Shown here: positions 11,253-23,004 of the stretch, in pieces | Numbering within the stretch: position 1 is the first letter of the stretch | Layout: the number at the start of each line of letters is the position of its first letter | Origin: Bryoerythrophyllum caledonicum | Taxonomy: Eukaryota; Streptophyta; Bryopsida; Pottiales; Pottiaceae | Length of the DNA: 64,000 nt | Direction: 5' to 3' | Assembly (NCBI GenBank): GCA_963971425.1 | Contig: OZ020525.1 | Location: 3,393,560 to 3,457,559, forward strand | Translations under genes and position numbers: made by a program | The notes under the pieces: generated by a model | The model's database searches: none | Told to the model about the DNA's origin: nothing | Seen by the model: only the letters and a program-made list of their open reading frames with translations

Positions 11253-11470
11253 ACGTCAATTGAAAATTGTGTACACAATCACATATATAAATCTGTGGAA
11301 TGTAAACTAGAGTTAGCAAGAGTTACATCTTCGGATTGAAGATTCTTCAACTAACATCTTTCATTTGGAGGTCATTTCAATATGTGAACCTCATCAGATT
11401 CAAACACGACACACCATATATGTAGAATATTGTGGCCACCAGTGGCACCTTGTGACGTTTTAGGGTTTAT
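11249..11470. mobile_element. TTAA-flanked MITE, family B (inverse orientation)
   Basis: Contains CTAACATCTTTCATTTGGAG, GAATATTGTGGCCACCAGTG and ends GGCACCTTGTGACGTTTTAG. Third member of a chain of three elements that share TTAA boundaries. Confidence 0.75.
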
Positions 11471-14400
11471 CTCTAAAGTTCCCTTGACTATTCTGGTCGT
11501 AGTCTAGTGGTTCGTAATTCCCAAAGTTAACCAAAATTAACCTTAAACGAGCCCACCTAACTAGATCGTTTCCAGGGATTTTTATTGTGCATCAAACTCT
11601 TTAAATCTTAACAACACTTCACAATTAATACCTCAGTGTTGGAACACGTTTTTAACGGGTGCATTCCCTTGAGAATTTTTAATGACGAGAGCACCCAAGA
11701 AAAGACTCGTATATCGTTCTAGGGATTCAAGTGAAGTAGCCTAGCAGATCTGATCCGGTCTTACTTATTTTTACCTCTTATTCTACAACTCTCTTTTCCA
11801 ATCTATCCGGTCAACCATCCTTTCCGGATAACCGGAAACTAATTCCTTTCTTCTTGTTTCCGGTTACTGGTCCGTATCCGGATTCCTCTGAACAAGTAAC
11901 AGTAATCAAACTCTAGTTTAACCTCATGATATTAGCTATTAGAGGGCACGTCCTAATTGAGAGAGGGACGGTGCTCAAAACTCTCTTCTTGTAGATTAGA
12001 GTGGCGAAAGACTCCACTATCCACCCTAACCATTCCTAAACACAACACACACATGCACTAGGGTGGTGTCTACTTCCTCACAACTGTAAGGACGCCGTCG
12101 GACAGCCGGTCACGCAAGAAGTATTCCAATTCTTCAATTATTACAACGAGAGCTTCCTTCCGGTTTTGGATCCGGTTACTATCAACTGATCCTGCATGTA
12201 TCTCACAACTGTAGGGAACGCTGCCGGACAACAACAAGAACATACAAGCATACAAGACTTGCGATCCTTTCTCGAAATTTGAAGGAAACCAAATTCTAGA
12301 ACCCACCCTTCCTATTACAACATTTGGGCATCACCAAGGCACTCAACCATTCGCTAATAGGGTTCACACCTCTACAAGGATACTTGGGAGCACAACAAAT
12401 GTGAAGGAAAGAGACACGCGAAGGTGAAGATGAGGGTTAACGAATAAAGTGACTTGTAACCTTTTCACGGAATTCTAAAGGAAACCGGATCTAGAACCTA
12501 CTAACCCTAACAACAACACTTAGGCATCACCAAGGCACTCAACCATTCACAATGGACGTCACACCTCTACTAGGATACTTGGGAGCACGACAAATGCAAA
12601 GATGGGGGATGAAGATTAAAGATGGGAATGGCTTGCAACCATTCTCCTTATGTTCACAAAACATCCCTCATGGTCCTAAAATCCGACTATCGCACAAAGT
12701 CAATTCGCCCCTCAAAGTCCCAAAAACGGCCGCCGAAAACCCTCTAGCAGTAATCCGATTTGATTCAAAAATCACGGATCAGATCCACAAATCACGGTCC
12801 AGTTCCGGTTTCCTATTTCCGCATCTGGTTTCCGGTTTCCGATTTCCGGTTCCGGTTCCGGTTTAGATTCCAATTTCGAATCCGTAACCCTATCTTGTTT
12901 TTACTGGATGTTTAAAAACACCTTTTCCTTTTTCCTAATCCGGTTATTCTTTAAGCTTTCCTTAACACTTTTATCTTTTAAGGACTTGACTATCATGGCC
13001 AATTAATAAAACTAATAAAAACATAAAAATAACAAAAGCAACAATTCCAAACAAACAAAGCAATCTCATTAAAGCACTCATTATTCTTAAATGACTTCTA
13101 AGGTGAAAAGGAGGTTCCGACACTCAGCACATCCCGGAGGATGGTTTCATCGGTACCATAGTAACGGGTAACAAGTATCCACAAGTGTTCAGTTAAACTC
13201 TGTTGAGCGTCACAGTAGTTTTCCGGTAAGTTTTTTATAAGGCCTGTAAAGTTACTGCCCTCCGTTCTCGCAATCCAGAGGCTACAATATCCACAATCTA
13301 ACCCTACATCTCGAAAGAGTTTAAAAAGTTGTAGCCGGTTTATCGGTCTTCACAATCTACCGGAAACTTGTCATGGTAAATTCGTAACGCAAGCCCGGGT
13401 TCCAACTACAACCACACCCAATGAATCAAACCAAGAAGATACAAGACTCACAACAAGTTAGTACCAAGCAAATCATATGAGTAAGACAACCTTCGACGGG
13501 GATCGTCGGAACTCGTCCACTACAAGGGTAGAGATCCCGGAATTCTCCGGATTTAGTCTTAGCCGGAATCTCTCCCGGTGTACCAAGAGGGGGGATATCA
13601 CCCTTCCTCTCCACCAATCCAAACACTTCCCACTTAAGGGAGACTATCATAAATAGCCATGGGCTTCCCGGATCCCATCCAATAAAACAACTCTTCCCGA
13701 TACCACTGGTGAAGGGTCTGGAGCATAGATCCCGAATCTCACTTCACATATCTAACCTGGATATCCTACATCCTCAAGATGTTTCTACCCACACTCAGTC
13801 ACATAACACACAACAAGTCACAACCTTGCACACCTAGCAAAGATATACTAGGAGGATTCAACTCTCTTCCACTCTACTTACACAAACTCTACAAAGACTC
13901 TAGACACAAGCCATGAAGGCAAGACACGAGCAAATCAACTAAGAAAAGAGTATTTAACACAAGAGCCGAAGGCTCTTTAAGTACACAAAGGCTACTAGTT
14001 ACCCTCCAAAACTAGATCCCAAAAGGGTGGAAATGACATCTAGAGCGTGCACTAAAGTCAATAGCTACCTTTCAAACTAGATCCCTAGAAGGTGGAAATG
14101 GCATTTAGAGAGTGCACTAAAGTCAATAGCTACCTTCCAGAAGTAGATCCACAAATGGACAAAACGGCATCTAGATCCTAAAATCAAGGGTAGCCTAGTC
14201 ACCGGCGGATAACTGGTAGACCGATAAACCAGACGACTTCCGGTCCCGAGATCGGTGAACCATTCCCTAATAAAAGTAAGTAGGCGGAGAAACCGCTTAA
14301 GTGGTAGTGACCGGGTGCGCAATGGGGTCCCATCGACATCACTACTCTCACCCTAGTGTTTAAATCTAGCAACTTTTAACAACATTTCACCAACCAGTGG

Positions 14401-16350
14401 GATAATTAAACAATACATATACATATAACAAAGGCTCAACCGGAAGACCCATTCGGAAGAGTGGAATTATCTCCCGGTAGATCCATGGAAGGATTGACCG
14501 GAAGAATAAGTTTAAAAACTCAACCACCTTCATCAAAGTATTCTCCTTTCGCAATCCCTGCTAACTTGTTCGGGTCAATCTTGGAAAGCGTCCGTGTTAC
14601 CGGTGGAGTCATGTTGTCCGGGATGGACTTACTCCTGGATGTGCCTTGTATTTACACCAATTACCACATCAACTTATCACAAGTTCCGGTCCGACCCGGA
14701 AAAGATAAGTATATCGGTCAACCGATGTACTACTCCGGAACACTTTGCTAGAGTTCGTGGATGTTGGTATCTCATGTATCTAACAACACACTCACGAAAT
14801 AATATCACCTGTGATCATTACAAGGAGAGAACTTGAGAGAATAAGACTTAGAAAGAGAATTTCCCGATTGACCGGGGAGACCGGGAAAGAGATAGAAAAT
14901 TTGGGCAAGACTTGGAGAGGATAGGAGGATGAAAAAAACCTAAATAATGGACTTGTCACAAGGCTAAGACAATAGAAAACAAATAGAATGACACCAACGT
15001 AGACTCACACGTGTAAGAAATAACAATATGGTCTAGATAGAGTCCATTGGGTGATTTTTACTCTAGACTGGAGAGGATGTTACCGGAGGTCACCCCCATA
15101 GAAAAAGAGAGAAAAAGACTTACAAACAAAAAAGTTTGCACAAACAAAAGAAACCCAACATGAGCAAGAATCTCCTTTGTTGTCCAACTCCTAGTTATAC
15201 CCGCAACCTCCGTGAACTCTTGATTTTGTCTCTTAGATCTTCTCGCCGCGGCTACAAACCTCCTCCGCCTCCCAAAATCCTAGGAATCTCCACCACCACC
15301 AAACCCTAGGAATCTCCACCAACTTGTCCAAAAAGGCACCTCCTCTTCAAAACCCTAGTTGCACCACCTTCTCTTCAAATCTTGTCTCTTCTTCTTTGAA
15401 ACCTCAACTTGCACCTCCTCCTCTTCTTCCTTGAAATCCCAACTCCAAAAAAATATAAGATTAAATTAGGGAGAAAGAAAAATCAAGAGGGAGAAGGAGA
15501 AAGAAAGAAAAAGAGAGAGATTAAAAAATAAGAGGGGGAATCTTTGGGAAGGAGGGGGGGCGGGAGGAGCTGCGGCCTGGAGAACTTAAGTTGCGGGGAA
15601 GTTGGGGAGAAGTGAGGAGTCGGGATTGGGGTTGTCAATAGGGTCAGGGGTTGGCTCCCTCCCGACCAGCTGGCCCCCGCCCGAGCTCGCCGAGGCCTAG
15701 GTCAATGCCCGAGTAGGCGCTGATGCCCGGGTCCGCTCTGACCTGGCCCGGTTGGCTCGTTCTCGGCCCGGGGGGGCCGGTATCTCCCCCAACTCAGAGG
15801 GCACAACCCCCCGGCCGGGTTTAACTAATTCATAAAATTTTAATTTAAAAAAAACTTATTTATATAATTCTATTTCTTTTCTTTTCCTTTTTATATTCTT
15901 TTCTCCTTTTATATTTTTGTTGCATATAAAATTAAATCCTTACTCTTTCAAATAAGAATTTAAGTTTTCTACAACAATTAAAGTAGAAAGAAAACCTAAT
16001 TACTAAACTAAAAAGAAACACTACCAAATTGTTTATGTATGTGGCAAAGACTTTATTATTAATCTAGCACTAAGTAGTGATTTGGAACTTTGTCATGGAG
16101 ACTTTCCCCGACATCCTCTTTTAGGTTTTCCGAGCACAAAAACTAATCAATTTAAGACGTGGTTTTATCACCACTATAATGCTAATTATCGAGTTAAGCT
16201 TTTCAGTACTTTCGCTATTTGCTATCTAATCTAATTCTACACAACACTTCTAGTTAATTAAGACTAAAAATCCTATTTTAACTAATTTTTTTGGTAGAGG
16301 CAACTTAAAAGTGGGAGTTTTAGACTCCTACAATTCCACATCAAAAGCAC
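11471..16350. repeat. Large degenerate repeat-like block, possibly a non-coding LTR-type element
   Basis: No protein of any transposon family could be read in either strand. The composition shifts from CCGGTT-rich (11700-14800) through a purine-rich tract (15475-15600) to a very GC-rich patch (15560-15830), unlike the flanks. Internal direct repeats: about 12303-12400 against 12497-12600 (GGCATCACCAAGGCACTCAA in both), a TTCCGGTT-rich tract at 12795-12866, and a 70-bp unit at 14015-14185 (GCACTAAAGTCAATAGCTAC). A large retrotransposon derivative without coding capacity would fit, but no LTR pair was identified. Confidence 0.35.
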
Positions 16351-16499
16351 CTTAAACTATCCATTCCAATATAAGGAGTGGAAAAGGAAAAAAAGATTTA
16401 GAAAATAATAATCTATATTTATAAAAGAATACATGATGACAAACAATCCTTTTGGATGAGCGCATCGATGAAAAACACTTTTGGATGAAAAACTAAAAG

Positions 16500-16605
16500 T
16501 TAGGGTTTGCTCCCGGGATGGGGACGGGGACGGGGGACGGGGGACAAGGACGGGGGGGACGATGGATTGGAAGGAAAGGGCTAGGGGACGGGGAGGTGGG
16601 GACTC
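16500..16605. repeat. G-rich tract with quadruplex potential
   Basis: Repeated GGGGACGGGGGACGG-like runs. The four or more G-tracts within about 60 bases could fold as a G-quadruplex on the + strand. Confidence 0.6.
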
Positions 16606-16689
16606 AACACAAAAAAATGTTGTGTACGAAGAACACGGATAACACTCTAGTAAAAAATACAAAGATTCAACTGCAAGATCTTAATTATG

Positions 16690-17005
16690 GTTTATAAAAA
16701 TCACAGCGACACGTGATTTCATAAACTTTGACAGCACAAATAGAAAGATTATAGTGTTTGAAGTGAAGAAAAAGTTTATTTTTCTTAGGTGCATTATGAG
16801 GAACAAGAGACTTTGATTTCATTTAGTGTCAAATTTTTGCATTACACAAGGTCTATATTTGATACCGTAATGTTGAATACATTAGTAGTCCATTCCATAC
16901 AAATTTTTAGAAGTAGAAGACGGGTGTCAGATGTTATAAAAAAATTGTGCATGGAACAAAGGTTGAATAATTCCCACTACACATGTGTAAATCTACTTTG
17001 TTGAT
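16690..17005. mobile_element. Fragment of TTAA element, family E
   Basis: Contains AAAGATTATAGTGTTTGAAG, GTGTCAAATTTTTGCA and TTTTTAGAAGTAGAAGACGG, matching the inside of the element at 28897-29843. No termini preserved. Confidence 0.6.
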
Positions 17006-17367
17006 TCCAAACATTTCAAATATAGAAGGCTTGCATCAATGTACTAAGTATTTTTTATCAAATCGCATGGACAAAGGTTCGAGATGATCCTAAACTACCA
17101 AATGATGGTGCAAACATACCAAACTAAATGGGGTAGTTGCGAGTATAATATATTGTAAAAACGTCTTTCTTCTTCACAAGAACACTTGCTGCAAGTTGCC
17201 AATATAGTAAAAATAAAAATCACATGGACAAGTTAGTAGCTATAATTTATTTGGTGGCATATACTTGCTTGGAGATATTTCAACAGCCCATCAATTGGTT
17301 GTCAGATAAAATTGTTTGTTTGTTTATTTTAAGACTCTTTCTACTAGGATATATCTTGTGCATAATG

Positions 17368-17580
17368 TAGGCCCCCAAAGGACCAAGTGTATTAGCAGGT
17401 TACAAAGTTTTTTACTTTGATTGCAATTATCTTTCAATTTGAATGGTCAAAATTTCACAACTTTTTTATCCACATCATCTCATATAAATTTAGACAAAGA
17501 TCCTCAAAAAGTTCAATTTGGTAATTTTTAATCAATGAAGAAGAGATTCCTTCAAAATGCCTCGGTCTTTCAGGGGTTAA
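17368..17580. mobile_element. TTAA-flanked MITE, family A
   Basis: Left end CCCCCAAAGGACCAAGTG (TTAA decayed), right end CCTCGGTCTTTCAGGGGTTAA. Same family as 38810-39033. The terminal TTAA forms part of the target duplication of the next element. Confidence 0.7.
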
Positions 17581-17585
17581 TTTAG

Positions 17586-17865
17586 GGCTAGGGAGAATTG
17601 ACCCCCTCGCTCGTCCTTACCCAAGGGGACCACAAGGTGGTGGGGCCAAACCTTGCCCCTCTTTTGTTTTTGGATGGGGCCCTATTTATAGCAAGAGAGG
17701 GTCTACTCGGGTAAACAATAGCCATAGGCCCCAAATATGTCCAAAAAAATTCCAAAAAAATCCTCTAGACCCTTCAAAATAAGAGGGCCAGAAAAATGAC
17801 CCCATGCAATTAAGACAGGGCCCACTTCGGGTAAGGACGAGCGAGGGGGTCAGTTCTCCCTGGCC
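17586..17865. mobile_element. Mutator-like MITE, family H, with 9-bp target duplication
   Basis: The 280-bp element is bounded by long inverted repeats (left GGGAGAATTGACCCCCTCGC, right GCGAGGGGGTCAGTTCTCCC; further matches inward such as CGTCCTTACCC). Flanks are TTAATTTAG at 17577-17585 and again at 17866-17874, a perfect 9-bp duplication, the hallmark of Mutator-like elements. No ORF. Confidence 0.85.
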
Positions 17866-18434
17866 TTAATTTAGATACCCTACTCCATAAAATCCCTCGA
17901 AAAATCCATACAGCCCCTAAATAGAACATTGAAAAAATATGTTGGCCTTTGTATTTGCCTTTGATGTCCTAAGAGCAGCCCCTTCTGGCATGTGAAGCAT
18001 ACAGTACTAGCCATTAAGAGGCCCAAATGCAATTTCCACTCGAATATTGATTCCGCACAGTGGAATTTGGATTCATGGAGTAGGTAAACTAAATAAGGTC
18101 TTTTCACCCCAATGGTGGGCTCGAAATTGGGATCCCGTTACCGACCCCCGTCGACGGTGGGTCGAGAGACAAGGCTTGGAGGAGTGGTTGGCACCCTGCC
18201 AACCCTGCCTGCGACCCGTCCTTGTCTTGCCACCATGTCCTCCTCGCAATACAAATCCCACTATTCACCCACAATGCATCTCACATATGTTGCATCAATG
18301 CACAACCTTGGATGAGCTTCACATCTTAATGGCGAGGGGGACAATGGAGCTCATTTTGATGGCCCTCTTATTTTAAGACTCTAGAAGTATGTTTTGAAAA
18401 AAAATCTGTCAAACTTGGTACATGGAGCTCAAAA

Positions 18435-18782
18435 TAGAAGAAGAACTCCAGCCTCGGAAGGAGGCCGGTGTGAATATAGTATTTGTTCATTCTCTTCACT
18501 AAGCATATGGCCACGGGACGTAGGCTAGTGTAATAGAACTACTACCCCCTCTCGAGGGTAAACACTTTTCTACACTAGGTGCTTCCCTACACTAATTGCC
18601 TTAGAGACAACCGACATGTCATCTCCCCCAAGGGCTTTGTGGGTCCCCATACAACAAGGCCTTGGGACCCCCCACCATAATTGGGTGGACTATGGTGGTA
18701 GGCACCACACCGGCAATAGGACTTGAACTCACAACCACCTCACCGGTGTGCCATGACCCAAACCACTACACCAAGGCCGTGT
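18435..18782 (-). mobile_element. tRNA-derived SINE
   Basis: Read on the minus strand, the head has RNA polymerase III box A (TGGTGTAGTGG, 18773-18763) and box B (GTTCAAGTC, 18728-18720), 34 bp apart. The body ends near CACACCGGCCTCCTTCCGAG and GTTCTTCTTCT. 5'-truncated copies of this 3' half occur at 57374-57490 and about 32305-32345, so it is a dispersed family. Pol III transcription and LINE-dependent mobility are inferred from family knowledge. Confidence 0.75.
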
Positions 18783-19868
18783 TCATAAACATAATTCCAA
18801 ACTCAAACACTCCTACTAATGCAACAATCCTACTAATGCAACAATCCTGCTAATGTAACAAACATCAAATATAAATATGAATTCTAATAACAATATTTTT
18901 TGACATATTCAACTTTAGTATTGGTCAAGAAGTGACTGACTCAACCTAACTTCACAGAGTAATTCTAAAACAAGAACCATAATCTCAAACAAACACATCC
19001 AAAGGGGGCCTTCTCCCTTCAAAACATCCACGCCACACAATCACTCACTCCAATATCTATCATACTACTAAAATCATAATCCGCGCACTAATCCACGCAG
19101 CGATCAATGGCGCAATCAACCGTGCAGTGAACTACATAAACGTTGCAGTCAACCGTGCAGTCAACCATGCTGTGAACCATGTTACATTTTTTGAAAATAT
19201 ATTTTGTAATATGAAAACTACATTAAAATGGTTGGACTTATGCATTGCAAAGCAAGCGCCAATTGCTAGTTTATTTCTAAAAATATATGATATTTGGTAG
19301 TATTTTATACTACCAAAAGTAGGCATGCCTAAAATTGTTGTTATTAGTATAATTCAATGAAGGTTAAACCATCAATGATGATCTACCTAGAAGAGGATTT
19401 CAAGTGTGACAATTGTTGAGCCCACATTTTTACACTTGCCCTCAAATTCCCTCACGATTGTCCTTCAAAGGATGAAACCAAATTTAGAAATATGTTACAT
19501 TAGCATATTTGGGGTGCAAGTACACCAAAGAATAACACCTCTAGATGATGCAATGTACCGGAAATTCAATTGTTTTGGTGTAAGGCTTCAGATTATTGGT
19601 GTAATTGCACCCATTTTTCACTAATGTGGTATTTTGGAATTTTGAACTCTAAATTTAAGAACAACGTACATTTTAGAATTGAATCAAAGTAAATCTCCAT
19701 GATAAAATAAAATGGTGGTTGATTATATAGGTTGATATCCGGTGGATATCCGGGTCCCGGTATATATTGGGCGGGGTTTTCCCATTATTAGAAATCAGAG
19801 TCAAACATGGTTTCAATTTGCAAAATCCCTTCCCCTCAGGCTTGGTCTACAATTATGAAGTTCAAGCT
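18783..19868. other. Intergenic DNA with short tandem GTGCAGTCAACC-like repeat
   Basis: At 19085-19180 a 12-bp motif near GTGCAGTCAACC recurs with changes. No gene supported. Confidence 0.45.
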
Positions 19869-19869
19869 T

Positions 19870-19941
19870 TTTTTCTGGAAGGATAGAAATGAATTTTTCT
19901 GGAAGGATAGAAATGAATTTTTCTGGAAGGATAGAAATGAA
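19870..19941. repeat. 24-bp tandem repeat, three copies
   Basis: The unit CTGGAAGGATAGAAATGAA plus TTTTT is repeated three times, starting at 19875, 19899 and 19923, with no changes. Confidence 0.9.
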
Positions 19942-19956
19942 TGGATGCTTCAGGGA

Positions 19957-20183
19957 TTGAACCCTTAAACGTCGGTTGGGAACCATATATATAGGCACAT
20001 ATTTACTCTGTAGGATACATAAAGTATAATAAATTTTAGCAAGTCTTACACCTTTGGATTGGAGATTCTTCAACTAACATCTTTCATTTGGAGGTCATTT
20101 CAATATTTGAACCTTATCATGTTCAATACATGATACTAGAATATTGTGGCCACTGGCAGCACCTTATGAAGTTTAAGGGTTAA
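19957..20183. mobile_element. TTAA-flanked MITE, family B (inverse orientation)
   Basis: Begins near CCCTTAAACGTCGG and ends TGAAGTTTAAGGGTTAA, with CTAACATCTTTCATTTGGAG inside. It shows the intact family B terminus in which an inner TTAA sits 7 bp from the outer TTAA. Its right TTAA is the left TTAA of the next element. Confidence 0.75.
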
Positions 20184-20469
20184 CCCTTTACGCCCACGGA
20201 TGTTTCTAGAAAAACCAAGATTTCTCCTATTTTTTCTTTCAAGCGGATTTGATGGAAATACAATGCCTAATATTCATATCTAACCTTACAAAATTGAACT
20301 TAACCCATGACCTAAACTTTGGGGAAATTTTGCACAACATCCAACCGTTGATGGAATATATTATAGTGTTTCAAGTTACCGTATATTGGTAGTGAAAAGT
20401 GTGGAATTTGGAGGGTGTACTACTTTAACCATCAATAGATCCTTGCAAGATTTTTTAAACTTTAAATTA

Positions 20470-21086
20470 GGGCCGCTTCACACTTGGTGGCCAAGTCGAG
20501 AGGCCGTCGATTTCCACCAATGAGATTGCTAGAATGGCCAAAGTCCGGACTTTGGGCCTTCACACTTGTGCCCAAACTCCAAAGGCCGTCGTCCTACATG
20601 GCAACATTTTGGGTTGTTTTGGTGCCAAAGCGACGGCCTCTCGAGCAAAACTTGGGTCGCCCATTTTAGTTGACCCAAACTACAATCAAGAGTCCGTCAA
20701 ATTTTTTTTTTAAATAATAAAAAAGTGACAAGATCTAGACCGTTAGATGAAAGAGACCGAATTTTTGGGCTGATTTTTTTTGGCTGATTTTTTTTGGCTG
20801 ATTTTTTTGGCTGATTTTTTTGGCTGATTTTTTTTGGCTGATTTTTTTGGCTGATTTTTTTTGGCTGATTTTATTGGCTGATTTTGATTGGCTGGTTTTT
20901 TTTGGCGTACTGATATGGGGTTTGGACTTTGGACTTGGCCTTTGGGGCTTCACACCACGACCGGCCAAACCTTCAATCTATAATATTTAATGTATTTTTT
21001 TGGCAAAAAAGTTTGGCCTCTCGCCATACTTTGGCCACTCATTTTGACGGTCGGCCTCTCAACTTGGGAATAGTGTGAAGCGGCCC
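20470..21086. mobile_element. PIF/Harbinger-like MITE, family G
   Basis: TIRs GGGCCGCTTCACAC and GTGTGAAGCGGCCC are perfect over 14 bp. TTA flanks both sides (20467-20469 and 21087-21089), while the uninterrupted relative at 10834-10836 has a single copy, so the TTA target duplication is seen directly. No transposase. Confidence 0.85.
20773..20910. repeat. GGCTGATTTTTTT tandem repeat
   Basis: About ten copies of GGCTGA plus a T-tract (14-17 bp per unit) within the family G element; the copy at 35534-36045 has only about two, so the array length varies between copies. Confidence 0.85.
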
Positions 21087-21711
21087 TTAGAATGGTTCAC
21101 ATGTGCACTAGGTTGATAGCTTCGCATTGACATATCATATGTGAAGAAAATGTTTATACACAATTATTGGTGATTTTTTTTTGTTTTTTTCTACTTAATT
21201 GTATACAAAAATGTTCCAAACCATATACAAATCAAAAAGGAAGTTTTGTATGTGAAAAGAGAGATCATCAATCACAAAACATTGAAGAATGTCTTAAAGG
21301 CGAAGTTCAATCAAAGTTTAAGACCAAAATCAATGTGCATGTGTGTGAAATACAACATAGTATGTGGCATGGTATTCACTGTATTTTAGTGTATTTTGTG
21401 TTGTATTCCTAGCTTTTCCAAGAGTTCTATAAATCCAAATCATGATCTGATTGTTGGAGAGTGTTCACGTAATGTGTGCGCGAATCTGAACCTTGTATTT
21501 TGGAGCCTAGTTCCTCATGGATTTCATGCAAATTGAGCTTTAGCACCTCCAAAGTCCCATTTCAGGCTTCGTGGGCTCTAAAGGGTAAATAGGAATGGGG
21601 ACAAGAGGTGGACATTTCAAGAAGCACAAGACTTGAGGCTTTTACGAATGGCCACATCCAAGAACTGAAGCAATGGAATAATCGTTCAAGGTCGATGTGT
21701 CGGTTTGGGGG

Positions 21712-21895
21712 ACAAAGTAATTTACTTTGATTCCAATTATCTTTCAATCCGTACAGTCAAAATTCACAATGTTGTACCACATCATCCCATCATCGTCTTT
21801 TATCTTGGCAGTTACATTTTCAAAAAAGTTAATGTTGGCAGTTTTTTTTTAGCAATGGAGTAGATATTCTTCTGAAATGCCTTGATCCTTTAAAA
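21712..21895. mobile_element. TTAA-flanked MITE, family A, left end lost
   Basis: Contains TTTCAATCCGTACAGTCAAA, CCACATCATCCCAT and ends TGCCTTGATCCTTTAAAAG. Termini decayed. Confidence 0.55.
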
Positions 21896-22141
21896 GATAA
21901 GAATTCACAGCCGACTGTCATGCTGCGATAAGCAGGAATCTGCAGTGAAATGTCATAGATTTAGAAACAGTAACATATCACGTACTAGATTCACTATGAC
22001 ACATATCTGACTTCTTACATGATATATTCTTTTCGGTTTCATGATGTGGGCGGTCACATGCCCCCATAAACTGATGGATCTCTTCATCTTTTGATGCGCA
22101 TCATGCCGAATGTTCCTTGCCTTAAAAGATTGAATTAACTC

Positions 22142-22512
22142 TTAACCCTTACAGTTCTGAGAAGGCACATTTGGGATGAAATATGATGTTTTCTGGGTAT
22201 TTGACATCCAAATCATGTATACAATGGTTATAAAACTTTGTATATGTGTTTGTGCGCGATTCAATGACACATGGCATTTTAAATTTAGACCACTATTGCA
22301 CCTACCACATGCTTGAGAAGTTGTAAAGTGGTTATGTATGCTACATGTATAGTGTTGTATTTCAACGTGAGAAGGTTCACATATTGAAATGACCTCCAAA
22401 TGAAAGATGTTAGTGGATGAGTCTTCAATCTAATGGTGTAAGTCTTGCTAAATTTAATACATTTTTGTATTTAAAGAATAAACAAGGTCCTCAATAGACC
22501 TTTAAGGGTTCA
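22142..22512. mobile_element. TTAA-flanked element, family K (long relative of B)
   Basis: Left TTAACCCTTACAG, right CCTTTAAGGGTTCAA. One half is family B-like (GGTTCACATATTGAAATGAC, TCCAAATGAAAGATGTTAGT), the other half has CACATGGCATTTTAAATTTAG. Relatives at about 39165-39550 and 39547-39935. Confidence 0.6.
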
Positions 22513-22745
22513 ACATTAGTTGGGAATCATATATACATGCACGTATTTTACTCTGCATGTATATATGCAGAGTAAAATACAACCAAAAAATATATCAAAA
22601 TTTAGCAAGACTTACACTTTTGGATCAAAGATTCTCCAACTAACATCTTTCATATGGAGGTCATTCAATGTCTGAACCTTATCATGTTCAAATACAACTC
22701 CATACATGTAGAATATTGTGGCCACCAGTGCACCTTTTGATGTTT
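22509..22745. mobile_element. TTAA-flanked MITE, family B (inverse orientation)
   Basis: Begins TTCAACATTAGTTGGGAATC, adjoining the K element; contains CTAACATCTTTCATATGGAG and GAATATTGTGGCCACCAGTG. An internal perfect hairpin (GTATTTTACTCTGCATGTAT and its complement) lies at 22543-22580. Confidence 0.65.
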
Positions 22746-23004
22746 AGTGGTCAAAGTAGCAACGGTCATAAATTGTAAGTGAGAAGTTTGATTACATTTT
22801 CAATCATAACAGACAATGAATTGATTGATGATTTTTTAGCACACAACTTACATTAGTTTGTGTATCTTCGTTATTTATCAAATGTTATAAGTATATAATT
22901 TATTTTTTTCAAGGGGTTTTTTGAAGTTTTAGTTCATAAGACTTGGCCATTTGACATGGCTTTGGAGGTTTCACACTTACAACCACCTACTCTCCAAAGC
23001 CGAT

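Larger units (their letters stand above)
20180..21589. mobile_element. TTAA-flanked element, family F, interrupted by a Harbinger-like MITE
   Basis: Inverse copy of 10340-11125: left TTAACCCTTTACGCCCACGG, right end with CCCATTTCAGGC and CTCTAAAGGGTAAA (TTAA decayed). Family F sequence stops at 20469 and resumes at 21087. Confidence 0.8.

Noticed and set aside
18073-18376. Overlapping frames of 60-110 codons on both strands
   Set aside because: Short, no motif, no splice signals; lie beside the SINE in repeat-rich DNA.
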